DNA from: Manduca sexta
Lineage: Eukaryota; Arthropoda; Insecta; Lepidoptera; Sphingidae
DNA length: 64,000 bases
NCBI RefSeq assembly: GCF_014839805.1
Contig: NC_051131.1
Location: 6,436,913 to 6,500,912, forward strand
Direction of reading: 5' to 3'
The notes under the pieces are model-generated. The model had not been told where the DNA came from and made no database searches. It saw only the letters and a list, made by a program, of their open reading frames with translations. This document shows, piece by piece, positions 14,701 through 26,290 of the stretch. Every line of letters starts with the position of its first letter. Positions within the stretch are counted from its first letter, which is position 1. The position numbers were made by a program, and so were the translations under genes.

Positions 14701-17700
14701 ATAAGAGTGTGAGTTTTTGTGAATGTGCACATGTTCGGATTATACGTTTACGTGAAAAGTAGCATTTACTCAGAAATTGTGAGGCAGGCTGTAAGTGTCG
14801 TCGAGGAAATGTAATACAAACTAGGTAAATTTTTGTTATTTAATCTTCCATTAACCTCTTTCAAAACAAGGCCACCATGCCGTCCTCTGAACTTTGAGTA
14901 TGTTGGTTAAACTAAATGATGACATATGACCTAAATATATGTCAGGCTACAAAAGAAAGTATAAACACAACTAACGGTGAAAAGTATGGTGATACTGTCG
15001 ACATTTTTTACTTGCATAGTAATTCCCGAAAATTCCCGTATACAACAGTTTAGTACAAAGTTACGTAATCGATATAGAAGAATAAATCCTTCACTAGTAC
15101 TTTACAAAAAATAATAAACGTGAAAAAGCTCCTTCGTTCTAGATTACAAGTTACTTGACATAGCTTATCCCTACAATATATTTTTTATTTTACTTTCCTT
15201 CACAAAAACTGGGTACTTTTTAGATATTTTGTAGGCCACCAAGAATTTGCCTGCAAGCCTATTCGAAGAGATTCCAAGAAATTTTACAAAATTATAAACC
15301 TGAATACGAAAACTCTACCTAAAATCCTGACGAAATACATTATAATAGAAAACTAAAACCCAACAATAAATCTACGACGAGCAACACGTGCTTTTGCTTT
15401 TACTTTACTTTTAAAATTGTGTAAGATTTTTTATTGTGTCTTCAAGTATTTCCCATTGGGGATAACAATTTTTTTGAAACCTGGCTTAGGCGTAGTAAAT
15501 TAGAATATAAAAATTATTGCTATGGAATAAATACTAGAGAAAGTATCCATATATCTATACTATTATATAGTGCTGAAGAGTTTGTTGGATAGCCCATTTA
15601 TTGAGGAAGGCTATAGGCTATGTAACATCAATATAATATAAAAAGAAATAAAAAAGGATTTTACGGCAAGTAAAAAAACACTCCGAAAAGATCACAGCCG
15701 TAATACTAACATAGCTAATAAAATATATCGCATGTTTGTCTCATTAAATACAACAAAAAAACGTAAAATTTCTTTCTTGTTAACTATCCTATTCTGTGTT
15801 CAGTGTACACATGAAATGATCATCATAATATGGATAATGTTAGTCGTTCTGTTGCGAAAAATATCTTAGGCTCCAATGATTATCTACCACTAAACAAGTC
15901 ACAAATCCTTGCTGAAGAACACCGATTTCTGTCTAGAATGTTTCGCGAGGATATGGAAACTAAAAATTATGCCAATTTAAATAGAGAAGATGGTTGGAAA
16001 CTTGCCCAAGCCTGAGATAAGACATTTAATTAAATCAGAACCCAAAAGACCGCGTGCCAAACTTCAAGACACTGTGAGCTCATTGTGCGTAGATCGGACC
16101 GTCAACTGCTAAAAAAATAATAAAATTATATATAATTCAAAAATGTTGGTAGATCTTGTAACGTTGACTTTTCGGACGACTAACGTCTCAGTCCGCCCCA
16201 TGATATGAAAGTGAATAAATAGTTTGATTAAATCGGAACCCAAAAGACCGGCTGCCAGACTTCAAGACACTGTGAGCTCATTCTGCGTAGATCGGACCAC
16301 CAACAGCTAAAATTTTAAAAAAGTTGTATATTTGTAAAATGTAGTTAGATATTGTAACTTTGACTTTGCGGATGAACAACACCTCGGTCTCCCCCGTGAC
16401 CATGAAGGCTGCAAAGTCTTCGAAACGTCGGGAGAAAAATAAAAAACAAAAAACCGCGATAGAATCCGGAAAATTAGTTTAATTTCAATGTCTCACATTC
16501 GCGTAAACATAAGAAATCATTATTAATAAATAGTCTTTGAAACATCAGGAGAAAATTATAATTTAAAAAACCGTGATGAAATCCAAAAAATATTTTAATT
16601 TTGATGTCCGACAGCCCCTTTAAGATAAAATAACCATTGTGTCAGCTTAGCACCCAAGTTTATTAAAATCAGAAAAACACAATATCAGAGATCTCAGCGG
16701 GACAGTCGTACCGCGTACGCAATACATACAACTATGCCACCAACACAAACTAGTCCACATGTGTAAATAAATAAAATATATACATATATATCCGGTTTTT
16801 ACTAATGATAAACAAAATATTACTTTTGTCTTGAGTCTTGTTGGTTAAATCACAATGACGATTTTAGGCATTCTTACCACAATTTAAATACGGTTCGACT
16901 ACACCATAGAAATCCAATTAATTCACCTATTAACTCTTTTTGTCTACCACCGCTCGCTGGAACAAGTTCTTTGACCTCATAACAAATCCAACATTAATGA
17001 TTCAATTAAAGAGTGAAAATTACAATTAACAATCGTAATAGGATTGGCTCTGAACACTTCTATTAATCCTAAATTGTTTCCACTATATATATTCATCTTG
17101 CATGCATGCATTAATTTGATTGCAGAGAATTAATTGTTATTTGATTCGCCGTAAGATAATGCCCTCGGACTTAATTCATCACAGTAGTATAAGCAAATAG
17201 TAATTTATTGATTTCTATGTCTTGTAACTTTGTCTTTGCGGATGACCAACATCTAAGTCCCCCCGTGACAACGAAGGCTGCAAAGTTTTCGAAACCTCGG
17301 GAGAAAACTACAACATTAAAACCGCGATAAAATCTGAAAATAAGTTTAATTTAATGAGAATCTCACTTTAAAAACAAAAGTTTTCAAAGATTTTTTATTT
17401 TTACGCGAATGTTGGACACTGATATAAAACAATTTTTCGGATTTATCGCGGTTTTTTTTATATTATTTTCTCCCGACGTTTCAATCATTTCAATATATGT
17501 GTGTTATTCCGAGCTAATTTTTTAAACGAGAGCTGTGATTTATTGATTGAGGGATGAGATAAAGCGACGGTGACTATTACAACCTAAAAAAATTATAACA
17601 CCTATTATAGTATAGCATTAAATAATACAGGCCAAAATACGACAAAAGTGGGCAAAGAATATAAAGCATATAGTGCTCAAAATAATATATATTGTTGAAC

Positions 17701-20211
17701 AAATATAATGCAGAAAACACTCACCAAAAGCATAATAGCAGATTTGAAAGAGATGTGGAGCGATGGCTGTGAGCAAGCCGAACAAGGCCTGAGGTAATTC
17801 AGTAGCCAGGAAAAGTCCAAGAAGCGCTACCAACATGCGGGTAGTGCGGTCCGTGCGACCGCCGCCACGCTTGCCCCCTCCTTCATCATTGAGCTGCGCC
17901 TTCTCACCCTACAAACAAAAACTTATTTTAACTCTTTATGTTAATAGATACCGAGCTGAACAAACCGCTCGCCTTGTAGCAGTGGCGGAGAGTCCATATA
18001 ACCCGATTCCTGTCGGTTTCCTTTTCGTAATTTATGTTAAATCTTATTATCATTAGAACGATTTGCAGACCGTATTTATGCATATTATAAGTTGTATCAT
18101 CATTTTATAATACTTGGAATTGGAAAGCACTGTTTTATTCGCAAATTGTATTGGGATTTGGAACATAGCATGCACTTGAAAACTCTCTTAGTACCTGACA
18201 GACACAGTCTTGTGGCTCAGTTAACTATTGGGTCTGTTTATTTATGACATTTTTCAAATATACCATATTAATTATAACTGTTTAAAATAAGTAAGACATT
18301 GTCATTTTACCCATGAGAATTTTTCAGACATTCGTGTTAAATGTTATGACGGAAGTACATAAATATCGTTATTACTCATAAGTGCTCACCATTTTATTAA
18401 CATCCCATAATAACGCCCACTGCATAAATTACAGGCCTGCTAAAAGTGTAACTGCCCGAATGCCAAGTTGAGAAATAAAACAGTGCCTATCCCGCTAAAT
18501 AAAAGCATTAAAATTATAAATGAAGACCTGTCAAAATAACAAACAAAAAAATCATTAAAGTCGGCAACTAGACCGCAATCTTTTCATTTATATTCTTTCA
18601 TCGATAATTCCCCTAGCGTTGGAGTTAATGGGCGTGGTAATAATTTATCATCAAGCATCTTACTACTTGTTTACGGGTAGTAATAAATAAAAATAGATTA
18701 CCAAAAATAAAATTTGTCGGATTCCATTTTATTTATAACATAGTAGAGCTAGGCTAAAGACATATTTGTCACAATATCAGGGTGTGGAGCCGGAGTAGTA
18801 CCATAGTCTCATAGAAAAGCGTCGTTAGGTTACACGTTGCTGACTTTTCGTTTCGTGAGTGACATTTCCTGTGGCCTAAATACGATACACCCGCTCCTCC
18901 TTTTTCCTAATCCCCATGGTTGTTTCATTGCTTTTATTTAGCATAGTGACCCACTTGCTTGTTTTCCGGCTTATGCTGCGAAAATTGGTATTTGTTTTTC
19001 CTGTCTTGAAATTTCAATTAAATAAAGGCCATGAAAACATAATATATTAGAGGAAACATTAGTGAGTTGCCTTTGATGCGAAAGGGAGGTTTAGGGGAGA
19101 GGGAAATCTGAGCATTCAGTATTAACGCATACTAAACACGATGCAACAGAGAGATTGTTTAAGACAGTGATACCACCTCGTTAAGCCAGCTCGTTAATCC
19201 CTAAGTCAAAACTGACAAGGTGATTTATCACACCATGACATTGTTAATTTACTTAATATTTAATTTAAGCATAACATTATATGGTTTGATGGCTGTTTAT
19301 TTACCTAAACTATAGGTACTTCAGAATTTGTCTTTTGTTATATTAAGTATATTGGTCATATAGAAAGAACAAGCGAAATGAAAACATTAAGTTTAGAAAT
19401 AATTACAACAGACAGAAATACATACTTCATTGGTTGTAATTGTTGATTTCTTCAACAATTTCTGTCTCCGTCGGTCGCTTGACTTCATTTTTAAAATTAA
19501 TAAAACACTCAAAATAGATAGCACTACACATGGTATGAGTTTGATAAATACACTGTAAATCCAAAATATGGCCGTTAACAAATCATTGTTATTAGTCATC
19601 GCTATGACATACATCGGTTCACTGTTCGCGGGTGCACTGGTGGTGTTGCCCTGCTCCATTGTCATATTATTTGTAGTATCATTCACTACACCTGGCGGAC
19701 GTTCTTGAATATTCATTGCAAAATAAATTGGGAGACATAGTATGGGACAGACGGCATAAGCTAGCATTATAGCTACGTTAGTGTTCTGCTTGTTACACAA
19801 TGTCCGATTTCTCTGGGGAAACTTGATTGCTATATATCTCCACACGGCAAGCATGATCGTGAGCCATATCGATATTGTGTGGAAAGTCTGGCTGAATATT
19901 GAGTGGAAATAGATGAACACCGCCCACCCGTATGAGTTCCTGTTTAACTCCGAGCCAATCTTCGTGTACATATGTAAAGCGAACGGTATATAATCAATCA
20001 TGACGAGTAAATCGGCAACGGCAAGGCCGGTCAGAATAGAATTAGTAGATGAGGTCATCTCCTTGCGGCTGAGCACAGCTATATTGACGGAATTAGCGGC
20101 GGACCCGAACAGACAAAGGAGGACTGCGATGTAACCGTGTGCCTGAACGTACACCCGCTGAAAGGCCTTTCCGCCTTGCAAGCAATACCCATCACCCTCG
20201 CCACTTGACAT
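11557..20211 (-). CDS. MsR: Myosuppressin/FMRFamide-type neuropeptide receptor (class A GPCR)
   Basis: Seven-transmembrane receptor of 376 aa built from three exons (20211-19426, 17908-17725, 11717-11557). Seen: TM1 about residues 26-48, TM2 59-81 (LAVAD), TM3 98-125 ending in WRY (124-126) in place of DRY, TM4 145-166, an extracellular loop 2 with three N-glycosylation sequons (N178, N182, N189), TM5 211-241, a basic third intracellular loop, TM6 287-312 with TELPQ (298-302), and TM7 326-344 with NFVLY in place of NPxxY. The TM3 cysteine of most class A receptors is absent. WRY, TExPQ and the 'DRTTRML' entry to TM6 are hallmarks I associate with insect myosuppressin receptors; the sex peptide receptor is a close alternative. 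Known role of the family: plasma-membrane Gi/o-type receptors on muscle, heart and gut for FLRFamide peptides. An in-frame TGA eight codons upstream supports the start. Introns are 1516 and 6007 bp. Sure of the family, less sure of the exact ligand. Confidence 0.88.
11718..13040. other. Proximal part of receptor intron 2, nothing recognised
   Basis: AT-rich intron sequence next to exon 3. The short open frames at 12140-12516 overlap each other on both strands and show no domain. I see no repeat I can name. Confidence 0.5.
13045..13425 (-). mobile_element. tRNA-derived SINE in receptor intron 2
   Basis: On the minus strand: tRNA-like head with B-box-like 'ggttccaatctc', then 'attgtgactaggcttctcca', 'ttcggttgtaattgcgag', 'aggcggtgtgataacc', 'gagagtgaaggaactc' and 'gtattgcgtac'. 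The same order of phrases occurs on the plus strand at 40290-40690, so these are two copies of one SINE family in opposite orientation. Confidence 0.7.
13870..14415. repeat. Lepidopteran 'accgacttcaaaa' repeat remnant
   Basis: 'gaggagtttctcaatgcgac', 'gtttgttacctctgaac' and 'gaaccgattttgatgattct' match the consensus I recall for a high-copy lepidopteran repeat. Two arms, 'ccgccttcaaaa' near 14190 and 'ttttgaaggcggta' near 14384, are inverted to each other. Related copies lie at 49085-49260, 49540-49765 and 54295-54345. Confidence 0.55.
14593..14795. mobile_element. MITE, copy 2 of a two-copy family
   Basis: Left end 'gggtctgtttcacaagttt' and right end 'gcatttactcagaaattgtg' are diverged inverted termini. 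The interior 'atgtagatagtact' / 'ttttattaccatttat' matches the copy at 1890-2090. About 200 bp, non-coding. Confidence 0.65.
15535..15650 (+). repeat. Helitron-like remnant
   Basis: 'gatagcccatttattgagga' and 'aggctataggctatgtaac' resemble, in opposite orientation, 'atagccttccacgatgaaag' / 'ggctatgtaacac' at 50985-51017. No coding. Confidence 0.45.
15800..16485 (+). mobile_element. Penelope-like retroelement 3' fragment (degenerate)
   Basis: At 15830-16015 the frame encodes a decayed C-terminal part of a GIY-YIG-type nuclease domain ('NREDGWKLAQA' preceded by 'EEHRFLSRMFRE'), then a stop. A conserved 3' UTR follows, ending 'gaaacgtcgggagaaa', 'aaccgcgat'. A stretch around 'gccagacttcaagacactgt' occurs twice (about 16025-16110 and 16220-16310), an internal duplication of the 3' region. 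Penelope-like elements end in an RT-GIY-YIG protein; only the last piece survives here. Family call rests on the motif EAIEI..HP.NFNRED.W.L seen best at 41000-41420. Confidence 0.7.
16486..17217. other. Receptor intron 2, diverged repeat remnants
   Basis: 16540-16605 holds a very diverged copy of the same Penelope-like tail ('caggagaaaattata', 'aaccgtgatgaaatccaaa'). 16680-16745 has 'gtaccgcgtacgcaata', shared with the SINE-like piece at 5020-5040. No coding seen. Confidence 0.45.
17218..17495. mobile_element. Inverted pair of Penelope-like element tails
   Basis: 17221-17360 on the plus strand reads 'ttgtctttgcggatgacc', 'ctgcaaagttttcgaaacc', 'aaccgcgataaaatc'. 17390-17480 carries the same tail on the minus strand ('ttatcgcggtttt', 'ttctcccgacgtttc'). 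The two face each other across about 30 bp. Penelope-like elements are known to carry inverted partial terminal repeats, which would explain this. Confidence 0.65.
17725..17908 (-). CDS. MsR: Receptor exon 2 (loop 3 and TM6)
   Basis: Acceptor 'gtttgtag|GGTGAG' and donor 'TTTTG|GTGAGT', 61 codons plus one base. It encodes GEKAQLNDEGGGKRGGGRTD followed by RTTRML and TM6 with TELPQ. It is much richer in GC than its surroundings, which is typical of receptor exons in this window. Confidence 0.88.
17909..19425 (-). other. Receptor intron 1
   Basis: 1516 bp bounded by GTATGT and a TAG acceptor. The open frame on the opposite strand at 17835-18056 mostly overlaps exon 2 and is its shadow. No repeat recognised with confidence. 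Confidence 0.6.
19426..20211 (-). CDS. MsR: Receptor exon 1 (TM1-TM5)
   Basis: ATG at 20209-20211 opens MSSGEGDGYC...; coding runs 262 codons through TM5 and the start of loop 3 to ...TITTNE. The donor reads GAA|GTATGT (phase 0). The frame continues 15 nonsense codons into the intron before a stop, so the apparent C-terminus EVCISVCC is intronic. There is no obvious signal peptide, as usual for this family. Confidence 0.9.
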
Positions 20212-20985
20212 CTTTTCGCTGATCCCACTTATTCACGCTCCCTCACAATTGCGAAGTGCTGATTTTATTGCACAGGAACATCGTTTTGTTTCTGAAAAGA
20301 AAAATACGACGTTATTATTCTGAGGAAAAAAATGCGTACTTAAAAATATCAAGTCCTTCATCACCAGCATATAAACTTATATTTATTATAAATTTATGTT
20401 TTTGTGACTTTTGTTTTACCATGATCACACATTTGCCTATATTTAAGTGCATGTCTTGTCTATAAAAATGTAACCCCTAACCTATAACATTCCAGAAATA
20501 GAATATTCATAAATAAAAGAAGTTCCGATACGTCGATGTTATACGACGATTTATGTTTCTAGACATAGATTTTTTCCAAACAGATGTTCATTTTAACTAT
20601 AAAGACTGACGAGCTTTGTAAAAAGCAATTGACTCGCCCAATATCTACTTTAGTACAGTAAACGACCTTAGACCGAACAATATAAGTAGTCTTGTATTCC
20701 GATAGCCCTGTATTCCACAAAATAGAAGCTTAAATACCCAATAGTTTTTTTTCTATTGTTTCGCATATAAAAAATATTATCTTAGCCTGCATATTAAATA
20801 CATGTCGGTGGAAAAATTACAATACTTCATTAAAACGTCTAGCTTGTTCTCTACGCCACCATTTGTAAAACGCTGAATCATACGTATAATATTATGTTGT
20901 AATAATAATAATGATTTGGAACATCCTCAGCAGATTGGGTAGCAAATGTAAAAAACATGACACACCCGAACGAGTTAAATATGCC
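20212..20985. other. 5' flank of the receptor gene
   Basis: This should contain the 5' UTR and perhaps non-coding first exons, but I cannot place a transcription start. Short open frames have no resemblance to known domains. Confidence 0.4.
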
Positions 20986-20989
20986 TTTA

Positions 20990-21100
20990 CGTCGAAATGT
21001 CACTGCTCTCAGTCAACAGGACAGCATTGAGGCTGCAGTTTTCGAAACGTCGGGAGAAATATAACCGCGATAATATCCAAATACAAGTTTTATTTCAACA
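20990..21100 (+). mobile_element. Penelope-like element tail
   Basis: 'gaggctgcagttttcgaaac' followed by 'gtcgggagaaatataaccgc' and 'gataatatcca' is the conserved 3' tail of the family seen at 35041-35645 and 40795-41455. Only the end of the element is present. Confidence 0.6.
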
Positions 21101-21537
21101 TAAAAAATCATTATGCAAACAAGGCAGTTTTTTAAAGTATATGTACGAGACTATATATACGACTTAGAGACATTCAAAGTAATTAGATTTTCCAATCATT
21201 CCATAAAAATACACAAATACCTATTACGAAATAGAACCCTTACTGTTGTAGGTAGTACATTGGTGAATTTAGTGCCCCGAATGTTATTTTCTATTCAGTG
21301 TTATGGGTGACGTAAGAAATAGTAGGTGAAATAAACCATGGGTGGGTATGCCAGTAGGCCACAAAATTAATTATTGAAATTTTGTGATAATCTATTTTAA
21401 CTTAATATTCTAAATAGGACACATTATGTATCATATTCTAAGTCAGGTTACAAAGTGCAGTAAGTATAAAATATTATTGAGAATGACGATTTTGTTGACT
21501 AAACATAAAAATTAACCCCCTTATTCATTGCATTGAA

Positions 21538-21743
21538 CGGAGCATTGCCGTGAAAGAAAATCTGTTTCTCAGCATTGTTTATCTGACAGCTTGCTGTTTG
21601 TTCAACTTTGTTTATCTCACAGCCAACTAAATTCAAGTTGTATTTCAATATTACCCAATCACAACGACTCTATGTCTACGCACTGCGAAGGCTGCCATGC
21701 CGTCAGCACTAAGAAATAGACTTGTTGTCACAGCAATGCTCCG
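21538..21743. mobile_element. MITE with about 35-bp imperfect inverted ends
   Basis: Left 'cggagcattgccgtgaaaga' then 'tctgtttctcag'; right end complement 'cggagcattgctgtgacaac' then 'tctatttcttag'. The interior ('caactttgtttatctcacag', 'attcaagttgtatttcaata') matches 9837-9950. About 206 bp, non-coding. Confidence 0.75.
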
Positions 21744-22035
21744 TCACGCGCATTGCTATGGAGGAAAGTGGACAATTAATATTTCTAACTCCTCCCTATC
21801 TTTCTATTTGATTAATTTCGTGTAGGGATAATGACATACTAGTTTTCCCTGAGACTCGCCGAGCTTCACTGCTCGGTGTCATAAAGTGCGTGCCACTGCT
21901 GACCCTGGCTTACAGGAGTTATAGTGGTGGGTGTGTCGACAGGTAAATCTCAAGTCTCTAGTAACCTTCAAAACGATGACAAAGAAATCACCCAACTATA
22001 TTATCAAAAGTAACTAAGTTAACTCTCCCTCTCAG

Positions 22036-22098
22036 TAGTAGAGGAGGCCCGTGCTCAGCAGTGGGCAAGTATATAATACAGGGCTCATATTATTATTA
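22036..22098 (+). mobile_element. RTE-type LINE 3' end, copy 1
   Basis: 'gaggaggcccgtgctcagca' then 'gtgggcaagtatataata' and a (TAT)n-like tail. This is the typical 3' terminus of lepidopteran RTE elements as I recall it. It is nearly identical over about 60 bp to 23230-23293, 1.2 kb away. Confidence 0.65.
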
Positions 22099-23094
22099 TT
22101 ATTAGTTAACTAGAAGGATTAGATACATAGTTTGTCTTCTGCGCAACCTTTTATAGTTCAACTGCCGCTTTTGCGAAAACCGCTAGGCGAGCTCTTTCTA
22201 ATATTCTGCGGAGTATATGTATAATTAACTACTTTGGAGGAACGTATGTTTTTCTTTAGATCAAGTCAACAACAAAAGCTTGCAATATCATTACATGTAG
22301 TGGTATCACTCAGAACGAGTGGTTTGCGATCTCTAGATCACGTCTTGGTTAACCTAAACCTGATGTTGTCGCTCCGATAAATTCTCTTCGTGTAGTTTTT
22401 AGGCTTTAGGGCATGTGAAATTAAAATAACTTATTATTAATATTTATTTTGTCTGAAACTCACCGTCGTTTATTTTACCTCTTTAGTTAGCATAACTTAT
22501 GGTCAAGTGTTATTTCCAACAGTAAAAATATATGATTTCATATTTTATTAAAGTAATGACAACTTTCAATGTAGACTTCGGACCGCAAAGCAATATAGGT
22601 AGGTATGCCTGAAGAGGAAACTAAGTAAGACTTATTCGATCAAATTACGTCAATAGTTAATTTAATGTGAGGTAAAAAATATCGTAATGAACGTAATAAT
22701 AATATCATCAACCGCAAGACAATTTGTAGAATTCAGCGGACGATATGAGTTTTCAAAATTATCGAGTGTTTTAACGCTACTAAGAACAAAAAGAATTTCA
22801 AATACAGTGGAATAATCAAGGTTTTCGTTAAACACTTTACCGTGAAACGTTATTATTCCCTAAGACGCTTTTTACTTGTACAATCAGCGACGAGATATGA
22901 GATCATATGCGTAAAGCGTACAAGGTAGAAAATTCAAAATTTATATAACGGATCAGTAAATATCATATTAGAAAATCCATTATCCAGCATCATGTCGCGC
23001 GATTATAAATGTAACAAACACCAAAAAATCTATCTATTTCTTCATGAAACTTATGCAGTAAAATATACGCTGCATTAAAGGCAGTATAAAAATA
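22099..23094. other. Intergenic DNA between two RTE tails
   Basis: AT-rich with no coding frames of note. It could be part of a larger diverged LINE insertion, but I see no reverse-transcriptase motif. Confidence 0.4.
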
Positions 23095-23160
23095 CTTTAT
23101 TATAATAAAAAATAAAGTAAAATAATTTATTTATCACGTAGGCGAACAAAATTAAACGTC
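23095..23160 (-). mobile_element. LINE 3' tail (jockey/CR1-like)
   Basis: The minus strand reads 'gttcgcctacgtgataaata' and then an A/T tail. The same phrase is on the plus strand at 33284-33330 ('gttcgcctacgtgatgaata', then TTTTA repeats). Confidence 0.6.
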
Positions 23161-23229
23161 AAATAATACGTTAAAACAATTTATAAGATTTTTTTATTAT
23201 TAATAAATAACATTTAAGAGTATATATAA

Positions 23230-23293
23230 TAGTAGAGGAGGCCCGTGCTCAGCAGTGGGCAAGTATATAATACAGGGCTGATATTATTATTAT
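23230..23293 (+). mobile_element. RTE-type LINE 3' end, copy 2
   Basis: Same 60-bp tail as at 22036-22098, differing at one or two bases and followed by a (TAT)n-like run. High identity points to recent or conserved family members. Confidence 0.65.
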
Positions 23294-25229
23294 ATATTAT
23301 TATAACATTTAAGATCACTTATATAACAACAGAAATTTTAATGAGGGATAAAATTCATAAGGAATACAAGGCATAAATTAAACAAAGTAGCCGGCTTGGA
23401 ATGACAGGTAGGGGAAAATAAAAAAAAACGCGTCGCGATCCTCACCGGTGCGAACATGAGCCCTAGCCTAGCTAACCTACCAGCCTTACTTAACATATCA
23501 TAGGTACATCGTAACAAAATAGAGAAAGTAAAAAATCTCTAGATCGTTATCATCGTATCAGTTGTCTATAAAGATGTAATTTGCTCGAAGGCCGTTATGT
23601 AGGCAAAGTGTTCCGAAACTATTTCCATTAATTACTCTCAAACAATTTGGCATAGTTATGTTGGAAATCACTTTCGACGTATAAATTACGCATTGGTATT
23701 TTGAAAGTGTGTTTATTTCGATTAAAAGAGTAATCTGTTATAAAATAATGTTTAAATCCCGGGTTGAATAATTTTGAATAGCGTATCGAAGTTGAGCAAA
23801 AGGTCTCTAAGGATGTCTCGGTCACCGTCTATGACCGTTTTATAACCAAGGGATAGAGGGAGGATTGTTAAATAGTGTCACGTGTTATTCCCAATAATTT
23901 TAAGAAACTATATCTAAATTATAATGGTAAATTACTCGTAGTTGACACTAAGTAATGTCATTTCTCAAATTGTTTCATGCATTTGCAAACTTTTCCCACC
24001 TTCAATAGGATATTCAATAATATTTTTTCAACAGTAATAGGTACGTTATATTGTATAAGGTCTCAGTCATCTATATTAAGAGTCTCAATAAAAAAAAACT
24101 CGATTGCCTAGGTAGGTCTGATATTAAAAAAAATCCGCCTTAAAATGTAAAAATAAACAACCTTATTTTTCACTGTTTCTTGAAATCGTAAAGAGGAAAA
24201 AGGCCTTTTTGTCCACGTACAAATTATGATTTCCTCAGAAAAGTTCTAGGAGGAATGATGCCGGGTAAAAAGCTTTCAGCCGGCAACGACGGAATGGTAC
24301 GAAATAAAAGAACGAAACCATTTAAAGATTGTCTCAAGCATAATAGACGGTGCGTTCTTCGGAGGGATCAAATTGTATTCTCGATTACATTTTCCGGGAA
24401 TAGTTTATATTAGGTAATTATAGAAAACTGTAAAAATTCTAACACGCATTTAAAAAAGTAAAAAGGATTATATTTTTGTAACATACCCACACCTAGTCAC
24501 CTACATAATTAACTAAAGAAATTGAAAACTTCAAATAGCCTATAAGTGTTTTATTAACCATGTGTGTTTTTTCTTGTTTATGTGTTTTTTCCAAGAAAAA
24601 ATGTTTCTTTACAAAAATAAAATAATAATACCTAACTTCACAACAAGAAAACAAAAAAAAATTTACTAAGTTTGTACAGGTAATCTGAAATTTTGAACTT
24701 GCACACAATATGCATACAATTGATGAGATACCTAATGAAAAACCTCAAAATTATTTTTGTAAATTGGTTACTATCAACGTTATTTATTAAAATATGTAAG
24801 AATATTAAAAAAAAACTTTAATGGCGGTTTTTAATTTCAAATCATTTTTTTTTTCTTAATTTTATATAATTATATGTAGGATACCTACGAACAATAAGGT
24901 TTTTTTTTATTATTATCTCTGCCTATTCGTTCATACCAATCTCTAAAATAGTAGAACTCTTATTTTGAAGGACTTTAACAGACAGCCTTCATAATTATGT
25001 ACTTGGTAGAATATACGTCAATGCTGACAACTAGATTACTTGATAAAGAATAAGCAAAGCTACATTTCACTACAAAAATATTTATAAGCCCGCGATAGAA
25101 AATCATCAAAATACAAAACTTTATAATATTTGGATCATACTGAAGAATTATAATGCACGCTTCCTTAGAAACGTTTAGTCCGTATAATAAGTTTTACGCA
25201 AGCTGAGCCGCGAGCAAATCTAATCTTAC
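23294..25229. other. AT-rich intergenic DNA, nothing recognised
   Basis: Poly-A and poly-T rich, with scattered 'ccgcc'/'ggcgg' fragments of the accgacttc repeat (24130, 24810). No gene seen. Confidence 0.5.
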
Positions 25230-25432
25230 TCTTACTAATAAAATATTATAAATGCGACAGTTTGTGAAAATGTTTGGACATTTGGCTGTACGGATGTTTA
25301 TCTTCTTCTTCTTCTATACTTATAATAAATCTGTAGAGAGGTCAATTCTGTACATGAAATATATTTCCAAAATAACTATCAGGGGGTGATTATGGATCGA
25401 TACTGATGCCCAAAAACGCAATTAGTAAAATT

Positions 25433-25465
<33 letters not shown>

Positions 25466-25700
25466 ATAACCGTTATAGAAACAAAAACTACTCGACGGAT
25501 TTTAACGAAACTTGGTACAATTATTTGTCATACTCCTGTGCTGGTTATAGTATACTTTTCATCACGCTACAATTAATAGGAGCAGAGCAGTGAAGGGAAA
25601 TGTTGGGAAAACGGGAGAAGTTACTCCATTTTTAAGCTTCCGTCGCGTGTGCAACCTTAATGGTTAAAGCTACACAGAAATCATGTATGACGGAAATGTT
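25230..25700 (+). repeat. Helitron-like start plus high-copy TCTG-containing repeat
   Basis: 25240-25300 ('attataaatgcgacagtttg') is the body of the Helitron-like family. From 25318, 'gtagagaggtcaattctgta', 'ctatcagggggtgatta', a (TCTG)7-type microsatellite at 25435-25467, then 'ctactcgacggattttaacg' and 'cttccgtcgcgtgtgcaa'. I recall this block as widely conserved among Lepidoptera; its class is uncertain. Confidence 0.6.
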
Positions 25701-26060
25701 CTCCTTAAAATTATGTAAAAAATATCCCACGACAGCATATGTCTATCTTTTATGGTTGACTCACAATAACACGTGTAACTCCCGATAGCTTAGCAGTTCG
25801 AAGCTTTCTCATTATATTTGTCTACTCTTACGTTTATAACACTCTCAGTCATCCCTAATTAAAAAAGTTAACATTATTAAATATTCCATAAAAAGAATCA
25901 TAGAAATCGGTATAGAAACACCAAAGTTATACATGAAATACGCTAATAATAAGCCATCATGCGTGAATACTGAATCATGCTATAAGCATTATTTTTGTAT
26001 ATATATAAGGTCGCGAACGCACAGGCAGGCGGCTTGCTTGGCACCTAGAGGCTAGCGAAT
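25701..26060. other. Intergenic DNA, nothing recognised
   Basis: No coding region or repeat I can name. Confidence 0.5.
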
Positions 26061-26069
26061 CGAATAAAT

Positions 26070-26290
26070 AGTATTTATATAGGGTGTCCCAGAAAGTAGT
26101 GTCAAGTGGAGGTCCAGAGTTAGAGCACCCCTTGGGGTATCCGAATCACCCCCATGTATGTTCCGCGATTTTTCATAGTTTCACAATGTATCGCTACAGT
26201 GATTTAGGCCCTTTTGTAGCGGGAAAATCCTTTCAAGCCGACGAAGTTCCGAGTAGCACCTAGTACTTAATATTGAAGCTATATACAACA
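26070..26290. repeat. Transposon terminus-like fragment
   Basis: 'atagggtgtcccagaaagta' is the kind of end found on several insect DNA transposons. The following 200 bp ('gagcaccccttggggtatcc', 'gtagcgggaaaatcctttc') is less AT-rich than its surroundings. I found no matching opposite end, so it is probably a truncated copy. Confidence 0.4.

Noticed and set aside
17835..18056. Plus-strand frame rich in Arg/Pro
   Set aside because: Complement of receptor exon 2, whose splice sites and TM6 are clear.
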